In this document: piece after piece, positions 40,899-48,026 of the stretch | Position numbering within the stretch: position 1 is the stretch's first letter | How the letters are laid out: each line of letters begins with the position of its first letter | From: Halobacteriales archaeon QS_4_66_20 | GTDB taxonomy: Archaea > Halobacteriota > Halobacteria > Halobacteriales > Haloarculaceae | Length of the DNA: 64,000 nt | Assembly (NCBI GenBank): GCA_003021015.1 | Contig: PXRK01000002.1 | Location: forward strand, 27,103 to 91,102 | Direction: 5' to 3' | Translations under genes and position numbers: made by a program | The notes under the pieces: generated by a model | The model's database searches: none | What the model was told of the DNA's origin: nothing | Seen by the model: only the letters and a program-made list of their open reading frames with translations

Positions 40899-41530
40899 CC
40901 ATGACCGGCAGCTACCCGATCCGCCGCGGCGCGATGTGGGCGTTCGTCGCATTTGTGTTTGTGCTATTGTTCGGTTTCGGCGCGCTCGCTGTTGCGAGTA
41001 GCGGCGCGGTCGCCCAGGAGCAACCCGACGATCCCACCGAACAGAACGAGACGACGCCGGAGGAAGAACTCACACCGGAGGAAGAAATCGAAGACCAGCT
41101 CGGCGACCTCGTGATCCACAGCTACGACTACGACGACTCAACGGAAACCATGACGATCGAGGCGAGCTGGCAGGGCCGGGCCCCCACGCGAGCGACGTTC
41201 GTCGAGATGATCGAACTCGACAGCGGCGGCTCGACCGAAATTTCGTTCCAGCGGGTCCGACTGCGTCCCGACGAGCGCACGGAAATCACCGTGAGCGCGA
41301 CAACGCGCACGGGCGGGACCGCGGCCGTGATGGTCACGACGCCGGAGAGCATCAGCAACGGCAACGCCCTCATTTTGCAGGACGGCGACCCCGACGAGTA
41401 CCCGGCGATCAACTTCTCAAACGTGCTGCTGGCGATCGGCCTCACGTCGATCGGCTCGGTCGGTGTGGCGTTCATCGGCGTCCTTCGACTGAAGCACAAA
41501 CGCAAGACGGGGGTTGATCGGATCGCATGA
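40895..41530 (+). CDS. ORF6-like membrane protein
   Basis: 211 residues from the GTG overlapping the spike stop (an ATG at 40901 gives 209). Signal-like helix (MWAFVAFVFVLLFGFGALAV), an acidic linker with EEELTPEEEIED repeats, a beta domain, and a C-terminal helix (VLLAIGLTSIGSVGVAFIGVL) with a basic tail. Position directly after the spike matches ORF6 of pleolipoviruses. Confidence 0.65.
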   Translation: MTMTGSYPIRRGAMWAFVAFVFVLLFGFGALAVASSGAVAQEQPDDPTEQNETTPEEELTPEEEIEDQLGDLVIHSYDYDDSTETMTIEASWQGRAPTRATFVEMIELDSGGSTEISFQRVRLRPDERTEITVSATTRTGGTAAVMVTTPESISNGNALILQDGDPDEYPAINFSNVLLAIGLTSIGSVGVAFIGVLRLKHKRKTGVDRIA

Positions 41531-42390
41531 CCGACGAGTACGACGACCTTGAAGCCCGCTGGTCCGCTCGCCTCGAAGGACTCCGTGCGTTCCTCAAAGA
41601 GCACGACCGGCTCCTCATCGGGACGGCGATCGCCGCCGTCTTCGGCACCTGGATGGGCATCTTCAATCCCTCGTGGCCGGACTGGTGGCCCATCGTCCCG
41701 GTGATGGGCGTGGCCGCGCTGGTCGCGGGCTACTTTGCGTCCGAGAAAATCTACGCGCTGATCCCCGAGGAGCCGACCGTCCTCATCGTGACACTCCGCG
41801 GGGACGAACCAGGCGGTGAAATCTACGAACTCTCCGAAGACGAGTTCGCTGATATGTTCTGCTGGGGCGACCTCTACCAGTGGCCCCAGACGAAACAGCC
41901 GGTCTACGAGGCGCGCGCCTACGACCCCGAAGCGAACTGCGCGGTCGGCAACTGGCGGGAGTCGATGCCCGCCAGTGCGTTCCTCTCCGAACAGGACGTT
42001 GAGGATGCCATGACGGCCGTCCGCGAACTGCGCCAGGACCTCGAACCCGAGGCAGCGAAGGCGAAGGAACTCCGGCGGCGCTTCCGCGGGATCGCCCGCA
42101 AGATCGACGCCGAGCGGACGAAAGAACGCTTCCGCGAGATCGACGCAACGAGTCTCGACAAGGACACGGAGGGCGCGACGATCGGCGAGATTCTCGACGA
42201 GTCGGTCCCCGCGGAAGTCCACCCGGATGCGGGGATGGGGGAGCAGGGAGCGATCGCCCGCCCCGTCGCCACAGCGACCAACGGCCACCACGCACCCGAC
42301 GAGCAGACCGACGACCGGGACGAGAGCGGCCACGAGGACGCCGAGAGCGCGCCAGCAAGCGACACCACGGAAGACACGACCGATGAGTAA
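41527..42390 (+). CDS. ORF7-like membrane protein with charged tail
   Basis: 287 residues. Two helices (about 28-47 and 55-72) follow a short acidic start, then a soluble region with a long charged helix (RELRQDLEPEAAKAKELRRR) and an acidic low-complexity end. The palindrome copy at 42219-42240 is read in frame as EVHPDAGMGEQG. Position matches ORF7, between ORF6 and the ATPase. ATGA overlap upstream, eight-base overlap downstream. Confidence 0.65.
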   Translation: MTDEYDDLEARWSARLEGLRAFLKEHDRLLIGTAIAAVFGTWMGIFNPSWPDWWPIVPVMGVAALVAGYFASEKIYALIPEEPTVLIVTLRGDEPGGEIYELSEDEFADMFCWGDLYQWPQTKQPVYEARAYDPEANCAVGNWRESMPASAFLSEQDVEDAMTAVRELRQDLEPEAAKAKELRRRFRGIARKIDAERTKERFREIDATSLDKDTEGATIGEILDESVPAEVHPDAGMGEQGAIARPVATATNGHHAPDEQTDDRDESGHEDAESAPASDTTEDTTDE

Positions 42391-43486
42391 GAACACAGCC
42401 TACGCGGCCGCAGAGGCGGCTACAGAACTCCGCGACGACCCGAGCGAGTGGGTCCGCAACTGGGGCCAACTGATAGATGATCACGAGGTACTCGCGGTTC
42501 TCAACCGTGCGGACAACGTGCTTGACGAACCCGTCGAAGAAACCCGCATGGGCCAGGAAATCATCGAAATGGCGGCGACCGAGACCGTCGACCGCGCAAC
42601 GCGAGACGGCAACGTGAGCCAACTGAAAGCCATCACGGGCCTGACCAATCAGAGCGAGAACAAAGAGCGGTTTTTCACCGAGGTGGCGGATCGACTCACC
42701 TACGAGGGCGCGGTCGGCCTCTGCTTCGGCAGTCCCGGCAGCGGCAAAACATCAGTGATTCTCGACGCTGCGAACGTCTGGCGGGCGATCACGGGCGGCA
42801 CGGTGATCGCCAATATCAACTGGGGCGGGGCGGACGCCCAGTTTTCGAGCGACCAGGAAATGCTCGAACTCATGGCCTCCTACCAGGGGCCGGTGCTCGC
42901 GCTGCTCGACGAGATTGCCCAGGAACTGAGCGGCTTCGGCACCGGCTCGAAAAAGGCCGAAGCGTTCTCCGACGCACTGCTGTTCATCCGGAAACGCGAG
43001 AAAGACCACGGTGAGTACGCGAAACGCGGGAGCGTGCTCGCCGTCGCGCACACCCGCACGAAGACGGCGAAGGAAATCCGCCGCGTGGCGAGCTTCGCCG
43101 TCGAGAAGCCGGACAAGACGCGCCCGCACATGGCGCGCATCCTCGAATCCGAGGGCGGCAAGGACGAATGGCAGGAACTCGCCACCTTCCAGGGGATCAC
43201 TGACACAGCCGAGACCTACGACGAGTACCAAGCCAGCGAGTTCCAGGTCTCCGCCGACTACGACGCCGACAACTCCGAGGACGAACAGAAACCCGACGAC
43301 TGGGCGGAGAAAGTCGAACGCGCGCTTCGGCTGCATCTCGTCGAGGAGTGGACCCAAGAGGATGCAGCCCAGGCAGTCGGCTACTCGAAAACGTGGGTCA
43401 CGAACCGGGTGGGTGAGTACCGCAACGGCGACCTGGATATCACCGTTGAAGAACTCGAAAGTGAGGTGCCGCAGGCCGATGACTAG
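42383..43486 (+). CDS. P-loop ATPase (VP8 position)
   Basis: 367 residues. Walker A GSPGSGKT at about 116-123, Walker B VLALLDEIAQ (about 170-179), and a possible sensor motif in VLAVAHTRTKTAKEI. The last 45 residues hold an HTH (TQEDAAQAVGYSKTWVTNRVGEYRNG). Pleolipovirus VP8-like proteins are conserved putative NTPases coded in this position. It may drive genome or envelope assembly. The open frame begins upstream, but the ATG at 42383 fits the overlap pattern. Confidence 0.75.
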   Translation: MSKNTAYAAAEAATELRDDPSEWVRNWGQLIDDHEVLAVLNRADNVLDEPVEETRMGQEIIEMAATETVDRATRDGNVSQLKAITGLTNQSENKERFFTEVADRLTYEGAVGLCFGSPGSGKTSVILDAANVWRAITGGTVIANINWGGADAQFSSDQEMLELMASYQGPVLALLDEIAQELSGFGTGSKKAEAFSDALLFIRKREKDHGEYAKRGSVLAVAHTRTKTAKEIRRVASFAVEKPDKTRPHMARILESEGGKDEWQELATFQGITDTAETYDEYQASEFQVSADYDADNSEDEQKPDDWAEKVERALRLHLVEEWTQEDAAQAVGYSKTWVTNRVGEYRNGDLDITVEELESEVPQADD

Positions 43487-43664
43487 AGTCAGTCAGTCAC
43501 CTTGCCCCGGAGTATACAGTTTTACAACGTGCGCGTCAGGCGGGGGATCACTGTTCCCCCCGCCCCCATTTGTTTCAGAAAAGTCAAGCTGGAAAAAACT
43601 CGACTGGCTCGCTCGCTGGAAACAATCGCTGCTCGAATGGTACCACAATGGGGGTGAGAACTGA
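43479..43664 (+). CDS. Hypothetical proviral protein, 61 residues
   Basis: MTRVSQSPCPGVYSFTTCAS then a proline-rich piece and an amphipathic basic tail (WKKLDWLARWKQSLLEWYHN). Starts inside the ATPase stop region. Supported by tight packing only. Confidence 0.45.
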   Translation: MTRVSQSPCPGVYSFTTCASGGGSLFPPPPFVSEKSSWKKLDWLARWKQSLLEWYHNGGEN

Positions 43665-43665
43665 C

Positions 43666-43803
43666 ATGGAACTCGGCGACATCATCTGGCTGGCGATCGT
43701 GGCTGTCGTCGGCGCAACGATCCTCTCGGCGGCCGACATCACGCTGGGGATCGACGCACTCGACCAGCTCGTCGACCTGCTGGACATCCAGAACTACCTA
43801 TGA
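43666..43803 (+). CDS. Single-helix membrane peptide, 45 residues
   Basis: MELGDIIWLAIVAVVGATIL, one membrane helix and a short acidic tail ending IQNYL. Its stop overlaps the next ATG by four bases. Confidence 0.55.
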   Translation: MELGDIIWLAIVAVVGATILSAADITLGIDALDQLVDLLDIQNYL

Positions 43804-44285
43804 ACCGGCGCGACCTGCTGGCGGCACTCGGCGCGGCGGGCGGCCTCGCCGTGATCGCGGACAGTGACGGGAACGTGTTCGCGCCGATCATCGACGACGG
43901 CGACGACGGGGACGATACCGACAACACGGAGTCAACAACAACCATGACACTCGACCTAAGCGACCTGAGCGAAGTATCGCAAGAAAGCGGATTAATCAGT
44001 GTAGAACCGGGATCAGTCTCATACGTCTCTCTCGGAGACTCGGGAACAGGGTACGATCTCCTCGGAGGAATGTTCCGGAGACAACCGGATGAGAACACGA
44101 ACGAACGGATTACAGGAATCCGAGTGAGAGATCCGGACAGACAGACTCACTCAGTAGCCGACTCCCTCAATGCTGTGGATGCTCCCCTCCCATTCGGGAT
44201 CTCGACAGTGGACCGGATCGGGATCGTGGCCTCCTCAGATAACAGTATTGAGTGGTCCTGGTACTACACGCTGCTGTACCGCTAG
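43800..44285 (+). CDS. Tat-exported proviral protein, 161 residues
   Basis: MNRRDLLAALGAAGGLAVIA is a twin-arginine signal. An acidic linker (DDGDDGDDTDN) and a beta-rich domain (SVEPGSVSYVSLGDSGTGYD, WSWYYTLLYR at the end) follow. Probably a minor exported virion or accessory protein; no family recognised. Last gene of the structural operon, convergent with the right-arm operon. Confidence 0.6.
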   Translation: MNRRDLLAALGAAGGLAVIADSDGNVFAPIIDDGDDGDDTDNTESTTTMTLDLSDLSEVSQESGLISVEPGSVSYVSLGDSGTGYDLLGGMFRRQPDENTNERITGIRVRDPDRQTHSVADSLNAVDAPLPFGISTVDRIGIVASSDNSIEWSWYYTLLYR

Positions 44286-44302
44286 CCGAAAAAAGAAATT
44301 CC

Positions 44303-44383
44303 TCAGACGCTCTCCCACTCGGAGCGGATGAACACGTACCAGTAGCACGCGAGCGCGGCGTACAGCGCGAGCGGCTCGATCAC
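44303..44383 (-). CDS. 26-residue hydrophobic peptide
   Basis: GTG start: MIEPLALYAALACYWYVFIR then SEWESV. One short membrane helix. GTGA overlap with the gene upstream makes it the last link of the right-arm operon. Too small to be sure. Confidence 0.4.
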   Translation of the reverse strand: MIEPLALYAALACYWYVFIRSEWESV

Positions 44384-44574
44384 GCCTGTCCACCGTCCTC
44401 AACCTTGGGGAGTCGATCGTACCACGCAGCCAGCACAAAGCCGCCTACGAAAGCCGCCAACCCGCCCACCACCTGCGGAATCATCGCGGACTGCCCGATG
44501 AGCAGCACACCGAGCGCGACGAGAACCAGACCCTGAAACAGCAGTAGGGGGCGGTCTAGATCGTAAACCCTCAC
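44380..44574 (-). CDS. Two-helix membrane protein, 64 residues
   Basis: GTG start (MRVYDLDRPLLLFQGLVLVA). Helices at about 9-29 and 33-52. The longer frame to 44637 overlaps the methyltransferase gene and is rejected because the GTGA overlap fits the operon pattern. Confidence 0.6.
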   Translation of the reverse strand: MRVYDLDRPLLLFQGLVLVALGVLLIGQSAMIPQVVGGLAAFVGGFVLAAWYDRLPKVEDGGQA

Positions 44575-45401
44575 GCCGAACCATCCCCCGAACCCGGGCA
44601 GGAGTCGTTCTGGCCAGCCCCCGTGCTTAGGGAGCAATTGCTTTCGCCGTCTGTGGCTGCAAGCAACGTCGTTTGCTCGCCTCCCTCGAGGTAGGCTTCC
44701 CGGCGCTGCAGGTAGGCGTCTCGCGCAGCTTGCTCAGAGTCGATGGCCAACCAACGTCGACGTAGGTCTTCGGCGGCGATCGCGGCGGGAGCCGTCCCGG
44801 CGCAGGGGACGACCACGAGTTCGTCGACGTCGGTTAGACCCTCGATCCAGTTTCGGTACGGTTCGATCGGTTTGACGCTTCCCCAGTCGTAGGGATAGCC
44901 GTCTTCGACGCGGCGCGGGTGGCGAGCGAGTTGTCGCGCACTCGCGGCCGTCCGTCTCGAGGTCGGTCCTTTGTGGGCAAACACGACCGGGTACCCGCCG
45001 TTGGACAAGTACATCCCCGGCGTGCTGGTGTCGGGTTCGCCGGAACCGTCGACGTAGGTCACGCCTCCCCGTCGGCGGTAACCTCCCCCCTCATACCAGT
45101 CCGTGACGTCGCCGAACTCCTCGCGGATGTAGGTCTCCAGGCGGGGTGCGAGCCAGTCGTCGCCGTCGGCAATCAGCCAGCCACCTACCTCGAGGACATC
45201 CCAGGCTACGTCGACGATTTCAGCGGTCGTCTCGAAGTCGTGCGTCTCGTACTCGACGCCGAAGGCACCTTGTCGGCCAGGTCGTGCCCAGGCATCGTCG
45301 AGACAGACGACCGCCGCGCTCTCCTCATCGAGCGAGCGCAGCTCGGCCAGCGCGTCACCGATTCGATATCGCTCACTACCGTCGCTGTGCTGATCGATCA
45401 C
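44571..45401 (-). CDS. Site-specific DNA methyltransferase (amino-MTase type), divergent
   Basis: 276 residues from a GTG. IGDALAELRSLDEESAAVVCLDDAW aligns with the target-recognition and motif IV area of viral N6-adenine/N4-cytosine MTases (usually D/S-P-P-Y/W; here LDDAW, so the motif is atypical). VELVVVPCAGTAPAAIAAEDLRRRWLAID-like residues match motifs I-II (F-x-G-x-G) with the usual order permuted. VLEVGGWLIADGDDWLAPRLETYI is also family-like. No restriction partner is seen, so it probably protects viral DNA. The frame upstream of the GTG belongs to the mini-gene before it. Confidence 0.7.
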   Translation of the reverse strand: MIDQHSDGSERYRIGDALAELRSLDEESAAVVCLDDAWARPGRQGAFGVEYETHDFETTAEIVDVAWDVLEVGGWLIADGDDWLAPRLETYIREEFGDVTDWYEGGGYRRRGGVTYVDGSGEPDTSTPGMYLSNGGYPVVFAHKGPTSRRTAASARQLARHPRRVEDGYPYDWGSVKPIEPYRNWIEGLTDVDELVVVPCAGTAPAAIAAEDLRRRWLAIDSEQAARDAYLQRREAYLEGGEQTTLLAATDGESNCSLSTGAGQNDSCPGSGDGSA

Positions 45402-45532
45402 CGAGCACCACCCCCCGCATGCGGGGTGGGGGTGTCGGGCCCCCAGTGGCGTTCGGAGAGCTGCAACTGCACCGGATCGACGAGGTGCTCGACTGCCCGC
45501 GCGTCGACGCGGCTCAGGTGCTCGGTGTTCAT
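45398..45532 (-). CDS. 44-residue micro-protein with TPTPHAGGG tail
   Basis: MNTEHLSRVDARAVEHLVDP to LSERHWGPD, then TPTPHAGGGAR coded by a full palindrome copy (45407-45433). ATGA and GTGA overlaps on both sides. No family recognised. Confidence 0.5.
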   Translation of the reverse strand: MNTEHLSRVDARAVEHLVDPVQLQLSERHWGPDTPTPHAGGGAR

Positions 45533-45957
45533 CTGTCAAGCCCTCGCAGTTTCCAGGCACGCTCGGTCCCCTGGACGTTCGTGAGCTGTTGCAGATAGCC
45601 ACGACTCCGCAGCTTCCCCAGGACGCGCCGCTCGACGACCTCCTGACCCTTCGCCAGCCGCGTGCTCAACTCTGATGTCGCAATGTCGTGGGGCACGACC
45701 CCGGCGTAGTTCGAGAGGCCGACGAGCGTCAGATACGCCTCACGCAGTTCGTCGTCGGTCGGCGGTGCGAGCGGCGCGGCGTGCTCGTCGCCACTCCCGA
45801 GCATCCGGCGCATGGCACTCCGCAGCGCGTCCGACCGATTGCTGTACTCCTCGCTGGTCTCGACAAGCGCGTCGAAGCGCTCGACCAGTTCGGCGCCGGC
45901 GCGAAATTTGACCTGCTGGGGGCGATCGCCTTCACCGTCGTGAATCTGCTTACTCAT
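45529..45957 (-). CDS. Ribbon-helix-helix-type DNA-binding protein
   Basis: 142 residues. The N-terminal part (PQQVKFRAGAELVERFDALVETSEEYSNRSDALRSAMRRML) fits a CopG/Arc-like ribbon-helix-helix: a strand, then two helices. The C-terminal part resembles a winged helix (VERRVLGKLRSRGYLQQL). Candidate regulator of the right-arm operon. Four-base overlaps with both neighbours. Confidence 0.7.
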   Translation of the reverse strand: MSKQIHDGEGDRPQQVKFRAGAELVERFDALVETSEEYSNRSDALRSAMRRMLGSGDEHAAPLAPPTDDELREAYLTLVGLSNYAGVVPHDIATSELSTRLAKGQEVVERRVLGKLRSRGYLQQLTNVQGTERAWKLRGLDR

Positions 45958-46712
45958 CGTTCCCTCCAGATCACATCGCGGGCGTTTCGCCCGCCGTCGG
46001 CTGCAACTAAGGTGGTCTGTTCAGTGCGCCCTTCCACGGCGTCGAGGACGGATTCGGAGAGGGCGTAGGGCACCTTTGCCCGCTTTGCGGGGTCGCGGAC
46101 CTTGTCGCCCATATCGTCCTGCCAAGCATCTCGTGCGTTCCCTTGGCCGCCGTGGGCTTGGTCGGTGTTGTTGTTGTTGTGGCAGTCATCTCCGTAGGAA
46201 CACGAGAGGTATGAGAATCCCGTCGGGTGCTCTCCCCACAGGTCGGTGGGTTTCATCCAGTTTTTGCCGTACTGGCAGTACGTGACGCGCCCGGTCGGTT
46301 CTCCAATGACCCGCCGGAGATAGCCCTGTGGGTTCTCTAGAATCCAGTAATCCGGCGAAAGCGCGTATATCAGCCCGAGTGTGTGATAGACGAGAGCGAC
46401 CGACTCGCGGGCACTCTCGGTCTGTGGTTCGCCGTCGACGAACCGCTCGTACCGACTCGCTGCCAGCGAGAAGTCCGTACATGGCGGGCTGGCGAGGATG
46501 ACCAACAGGTCCCACTCGCCGATGAGGGCGAGCAGGTCCTCGGGCCGAAGGTTGAGTACGTCGGCCTGGAGGTCCGGCTCGAAACGAGCCTCTATATCGA
46601 CGGTGTAGACCTCCCAATCTGGAGCGTCTTCGAAGGCGGAGGAGAAGCCGCCGAGACCGGCGAACAGGTCCAAGCAGACCTTTCGGTCAATGCCGTCACT
46701 CGACATCTTCAT
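45954..46712 (-). CDS. DNA (cytosine-5) methyltransferase
   Basis: 252 residues from the ATG at 46712. Motif I LDLFAGLGGFSSAF (about 14-27), motif IV ASPPCTDFS with the catalytic cysteine (about 84-92), motif VI WILENPQGYL. A target-recognition region with CQYGKNWMKPTDLWG follows, with cysteines (SYLSCSYGDDCHNNNN). It is shorter than typical C5 MTases (300-400). Orphan, so probably anti-restriction. A start six bases later is possible. Confidence 0.85.
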   Translation of the reverse strand: MKMSSDGIDRKVCLDLFAGLGGFSSAFEDAPDWEVYTVDIEARFEPDLQADVLNLRPEDLLALIGEWDLLVILASPPCTDFSLAASRYERFVDGEPQTESARESVALVYHTLGLIYALSPDYWILENPQGYLRRVIGEPTGRVTYCQYGKNWMKPTDLWGEHPTGFSYLSCSYGDDCHNNNNTDQAHGGQGNARDAWQDDMGDKVRDPAKRAKVPYALSESVLDAVEGRTEQTTLVAADGGRNARDVIWRER

Positions 46713-46854
46713 ACCCCCATTCGTGTCCGTTGGTGCACTGCATCCAACATCCGACACCCTGGATGCCCTGCGCCGACCCGCGATTGCCACACTCGGGACA
46801 AGTACTTCGGACTCGGCTGGCCCAACTCCGCTCGATACCGTCCGAGTTACTCAT
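46696..46854 (-). CDS. 52-residue zinc-ribbon protein
   Basis: MSNSDGIERSWASRVRSTCP then CPECG, with a second C-x3-C (CWMQC) about 17 residues on: a CxxC...CxxxC ribbon. It overlaps the methyltransferase start by 17 bases and the upstream gene by eight. Confidence 0.6.
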   Translation of the reverse strand: MSNSDGIERSWASRVRSTCPECGNRGSAQGIQGVGCWMQCTNGHEWGYEDVE

Positions 46855-47023
46855 CGTCTGATCCCTCCGTTCTCGGGCGCAGATACCACGTAAGACCGCA
46901 CCCCTGGGTACACCAGCCCACGTCAGGACCGTTCTCTCTCGGCTCTACGTCAAGCGGTTCTCCACAACTATCACAGCGTGGCGTCTCTCCGGTCCCATGT
47001 CCGGCATAGCAATGACCGCTCAT
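46847..47023 (-). CDS. 58-residue zinc-ribbon protein
   Basis: MSGHCYAGHGTGETPRCDSC then CDSCG, CTQGCG: two knuckles about 22 residues apart, plus histidines at the start. ATGA overlap with the upstream frame. Confidence 0.6.
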   Translation of the reverse strand: MSGHCYAGHGTGETPRCDSCGEPLDVEPRENGPDVGWCTQGCGLTWYLRPRTEGSDDE

Positions 47024-47217
47024 GCAACCACCCCATGAGTGGTACTAGCACACCGGGGGTGTGGTACTAGGGGGCGGCCCGATGCCGTGTGGCGATTCAC
47101 TCCACGAATCGCAACATGGGTACCACCCCCTCCCCCGGTGCGCGGAAGACTCGCGTCCGTGCCCGTGCCCCCGCGTGAGTATACGAAGCCCTCGCAATCG
47201 ACGCGAACACCGATCAT
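47020..47217 (-). CDS. 65-residue frame of the right-arm operon
   Basis: MIGVRVDCEGFVYSRGGTGT... glycine/threonine-rich and basic. Overlap of four bases at both ends places it in the chain, but the composition is unusual, so it may be a coupling frame. A 12-base direct repeat GTGGTACTAG(C/G)(A/G) at 47039 and 47060 lies in it. Confidence 0.4.
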   Translation of the reverse strand: MIGVRVDCEGFVYSRGGTGTDASLPRTGGGGGTHVAIRGVNRHTASGRPLVPHPRCASTTHGVVA

Positions 47218-47801
47218 GCCTCACCACCCCCCGCATGCGGGGTGGGGGTGTGTGCCTTCTCACGAGCCCGCCGTAGCAGGTTCCCTACGGTCCCCGGCGC
47301 ACGGCCGGTCCTGCGGGCGTACTCCCGAACACCGACGTGGGCGAGTTCGCAGGTGAGGAAGGCGTCTAACTCGGCGGCTGTGAGCCCATCGAGCTGATCC
47401 CGATCGGGACGATCGTGGTCGAACCGCAGCCACTCGGGGGGCGTGCGATACTCCCGACCGGTTTGCTGATGCGTCACAGCGATTGCGCCGGTACACCAGC
47501 GCCACCAACAACTCGCCACGTGGGCACACCAGTCTCGATAGTGCCAGCCGTCACAGCTACAGCGCGCTCGCAGCGTCGCGCCGTCGAGCACGAACACGAC
47601 GCGGTGGGGATCACCCTCTGAGAGCCACACAACGCGCTCAGCGTCGGTGATCGGCCCGCCCTGATCGGCCTCGATCTGTGCCCGCTCCCAGCTCGTCGAG
47701 AGGGTCCACTCCTCGGGGAATTCGAGTGGTGAAGCGACTGGCTGGGTATCGGATGACTCCGCCGTCTGCCACTCAGGGGTGGTCGTACTCACGCGCACCA
47801 C
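47214..47801 (-). CDS. SWIM zinc-finger protein with C-terminal HTH
   Basis: 195 residues. SWIM motif CSCDGWHYRDWCAHV (C-x-C...C-x-H, about 81-95) followed by an HTH region (TAAELDAFLTCELAHVGVREYARRTGRAPGTVGNLLRRAREK). The C-terminus HTPTPHAGGGEA comes from a palindrome copy. First gene of the right-arm operon, so a plausible regulator or DNA-binding accessory protein. GTG start at 47801; a GTG at 47792 is also possible. Confidence 0.72.
   Translation of the reverse strand: MVRVSTTTPEWQTAESSDTQPVASPLEFPEEWTLSTSWERAQIEADQGGPITDAERVVWLSEGDPHRVVFVLDGATLRARCSCDGWHYRDWCAHVASCWWRWCTGAIAVTHQQTGREYRTPPEWLRFDHDRPDRDQLDGLTAAELDAFLTCELAHVGVREYARRTGRAPGTVGNLLRRAREKAHTPTPHAGGGEA
47223..47250. repeat. GCATGC palindrome, type copy
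   Basis: Arms CCACCCCCCGC/GCGGGGTGGGG around AT. Other copies: 26712-26731, 27044-27067, 28001-28020, 28818-28840, 29740-29760, 32599-32617, 34235-34257, 38932-38958, 42219-42240 and 45407-45433. Centres vary (GCATGC, GCGTGC, GGATGC, GCGTCC, GCATCC). None was noticed outside the provirus. Confidence 0.8.
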
Positions 47802-47856
47802 CCCCGAGAACCACCGCTACGTGTCAGCAGACCCTGGAAAAAGCCCAAAGCCGGTA

Positions 47857-47870
47857 TGGGCCGGCGCAGA
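47857..47870. repeat. attR, 14-base core
   Basis: TGGGCCGGCGCAGA, the complement of the 3' end of tRNA-Pro including the discriminator base. Confidence 0.8.
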
Positions 47871-47929
47871 TTCGAACTGCGGTTACGGCCACCCGAAGGC
47901 CGAAGGATACCAAGCTACCCCACCGGCCC
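47857..47929 (-). tRNA. tRNA-Pro (anticodon CGG)
   Basis: 73 bases. Acceptor GGGCCGG pairs with CCGGCCC, the anticodon stem is CGGCC/GGCCG with loop TTCGGGT (anticodon CGG), and the T arm is CGCAG-TTCGAAT-CTGCG with discriminator A. The D arm contains AGCTTGGTA. CCA is not coded. It lies 97 bases downstream of proS on the same strand. Its last 14 bases are the provirus attachment core. Confidence 0.93.
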
Positions 47930-48026
47930 GCAGGTGAGAGGTGGCCGTCGGCAGGTTTAACCATTGCGAAACTCCGGTAGTGGATCGACCTGCCGTGTCC
48001 GACGACCGATCACGTCCGGGTGTATA

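Larger units (their letters stand above)
25555..47870. mobile_element. Integrated pleolipovirus-like provirus, about 22.3 kb
   Basis: Bounded by a 14-base direct repeat TGGGCCGGCGCAGA (25555-25568 and 47857-47870); the right copy is the 3' end of a tRNA-Pro gene and an integrase gene lies 63 bases inside the left copy. Contents: an early operon with sliding clamp, Cas4-like nuclease and integrase; two winged-helix regulators; accessory lipoproteins and proteases; a structural block in pleolipovirus order; and a right-arm operon with two DNA methyltransferases. Lower-GC stretches (34.9-36.2 and 39-40.8 kb) and an element-restricted palindromic repeat set it apart from the host. I see no rolling-circle Rep or DNA polymerase gene, so the replication mode is unknown. 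Confidence 0.85.

Noticed and set aside
47039..47075. Direct repeat GTGGTACTAG near the right arm
   Set aside because: Only two copies of about 12 bases inside a doubtful small frame; too little to interpret.
26709..47250. CRISPR array formed by the regularly worded palindromes
   Set aside because: Copies are 0.3 to 4 kb apart, lie at gene ends and have no spacers or cas genes; the Cas4-like nuclease alone is not evidence of CRISPR.
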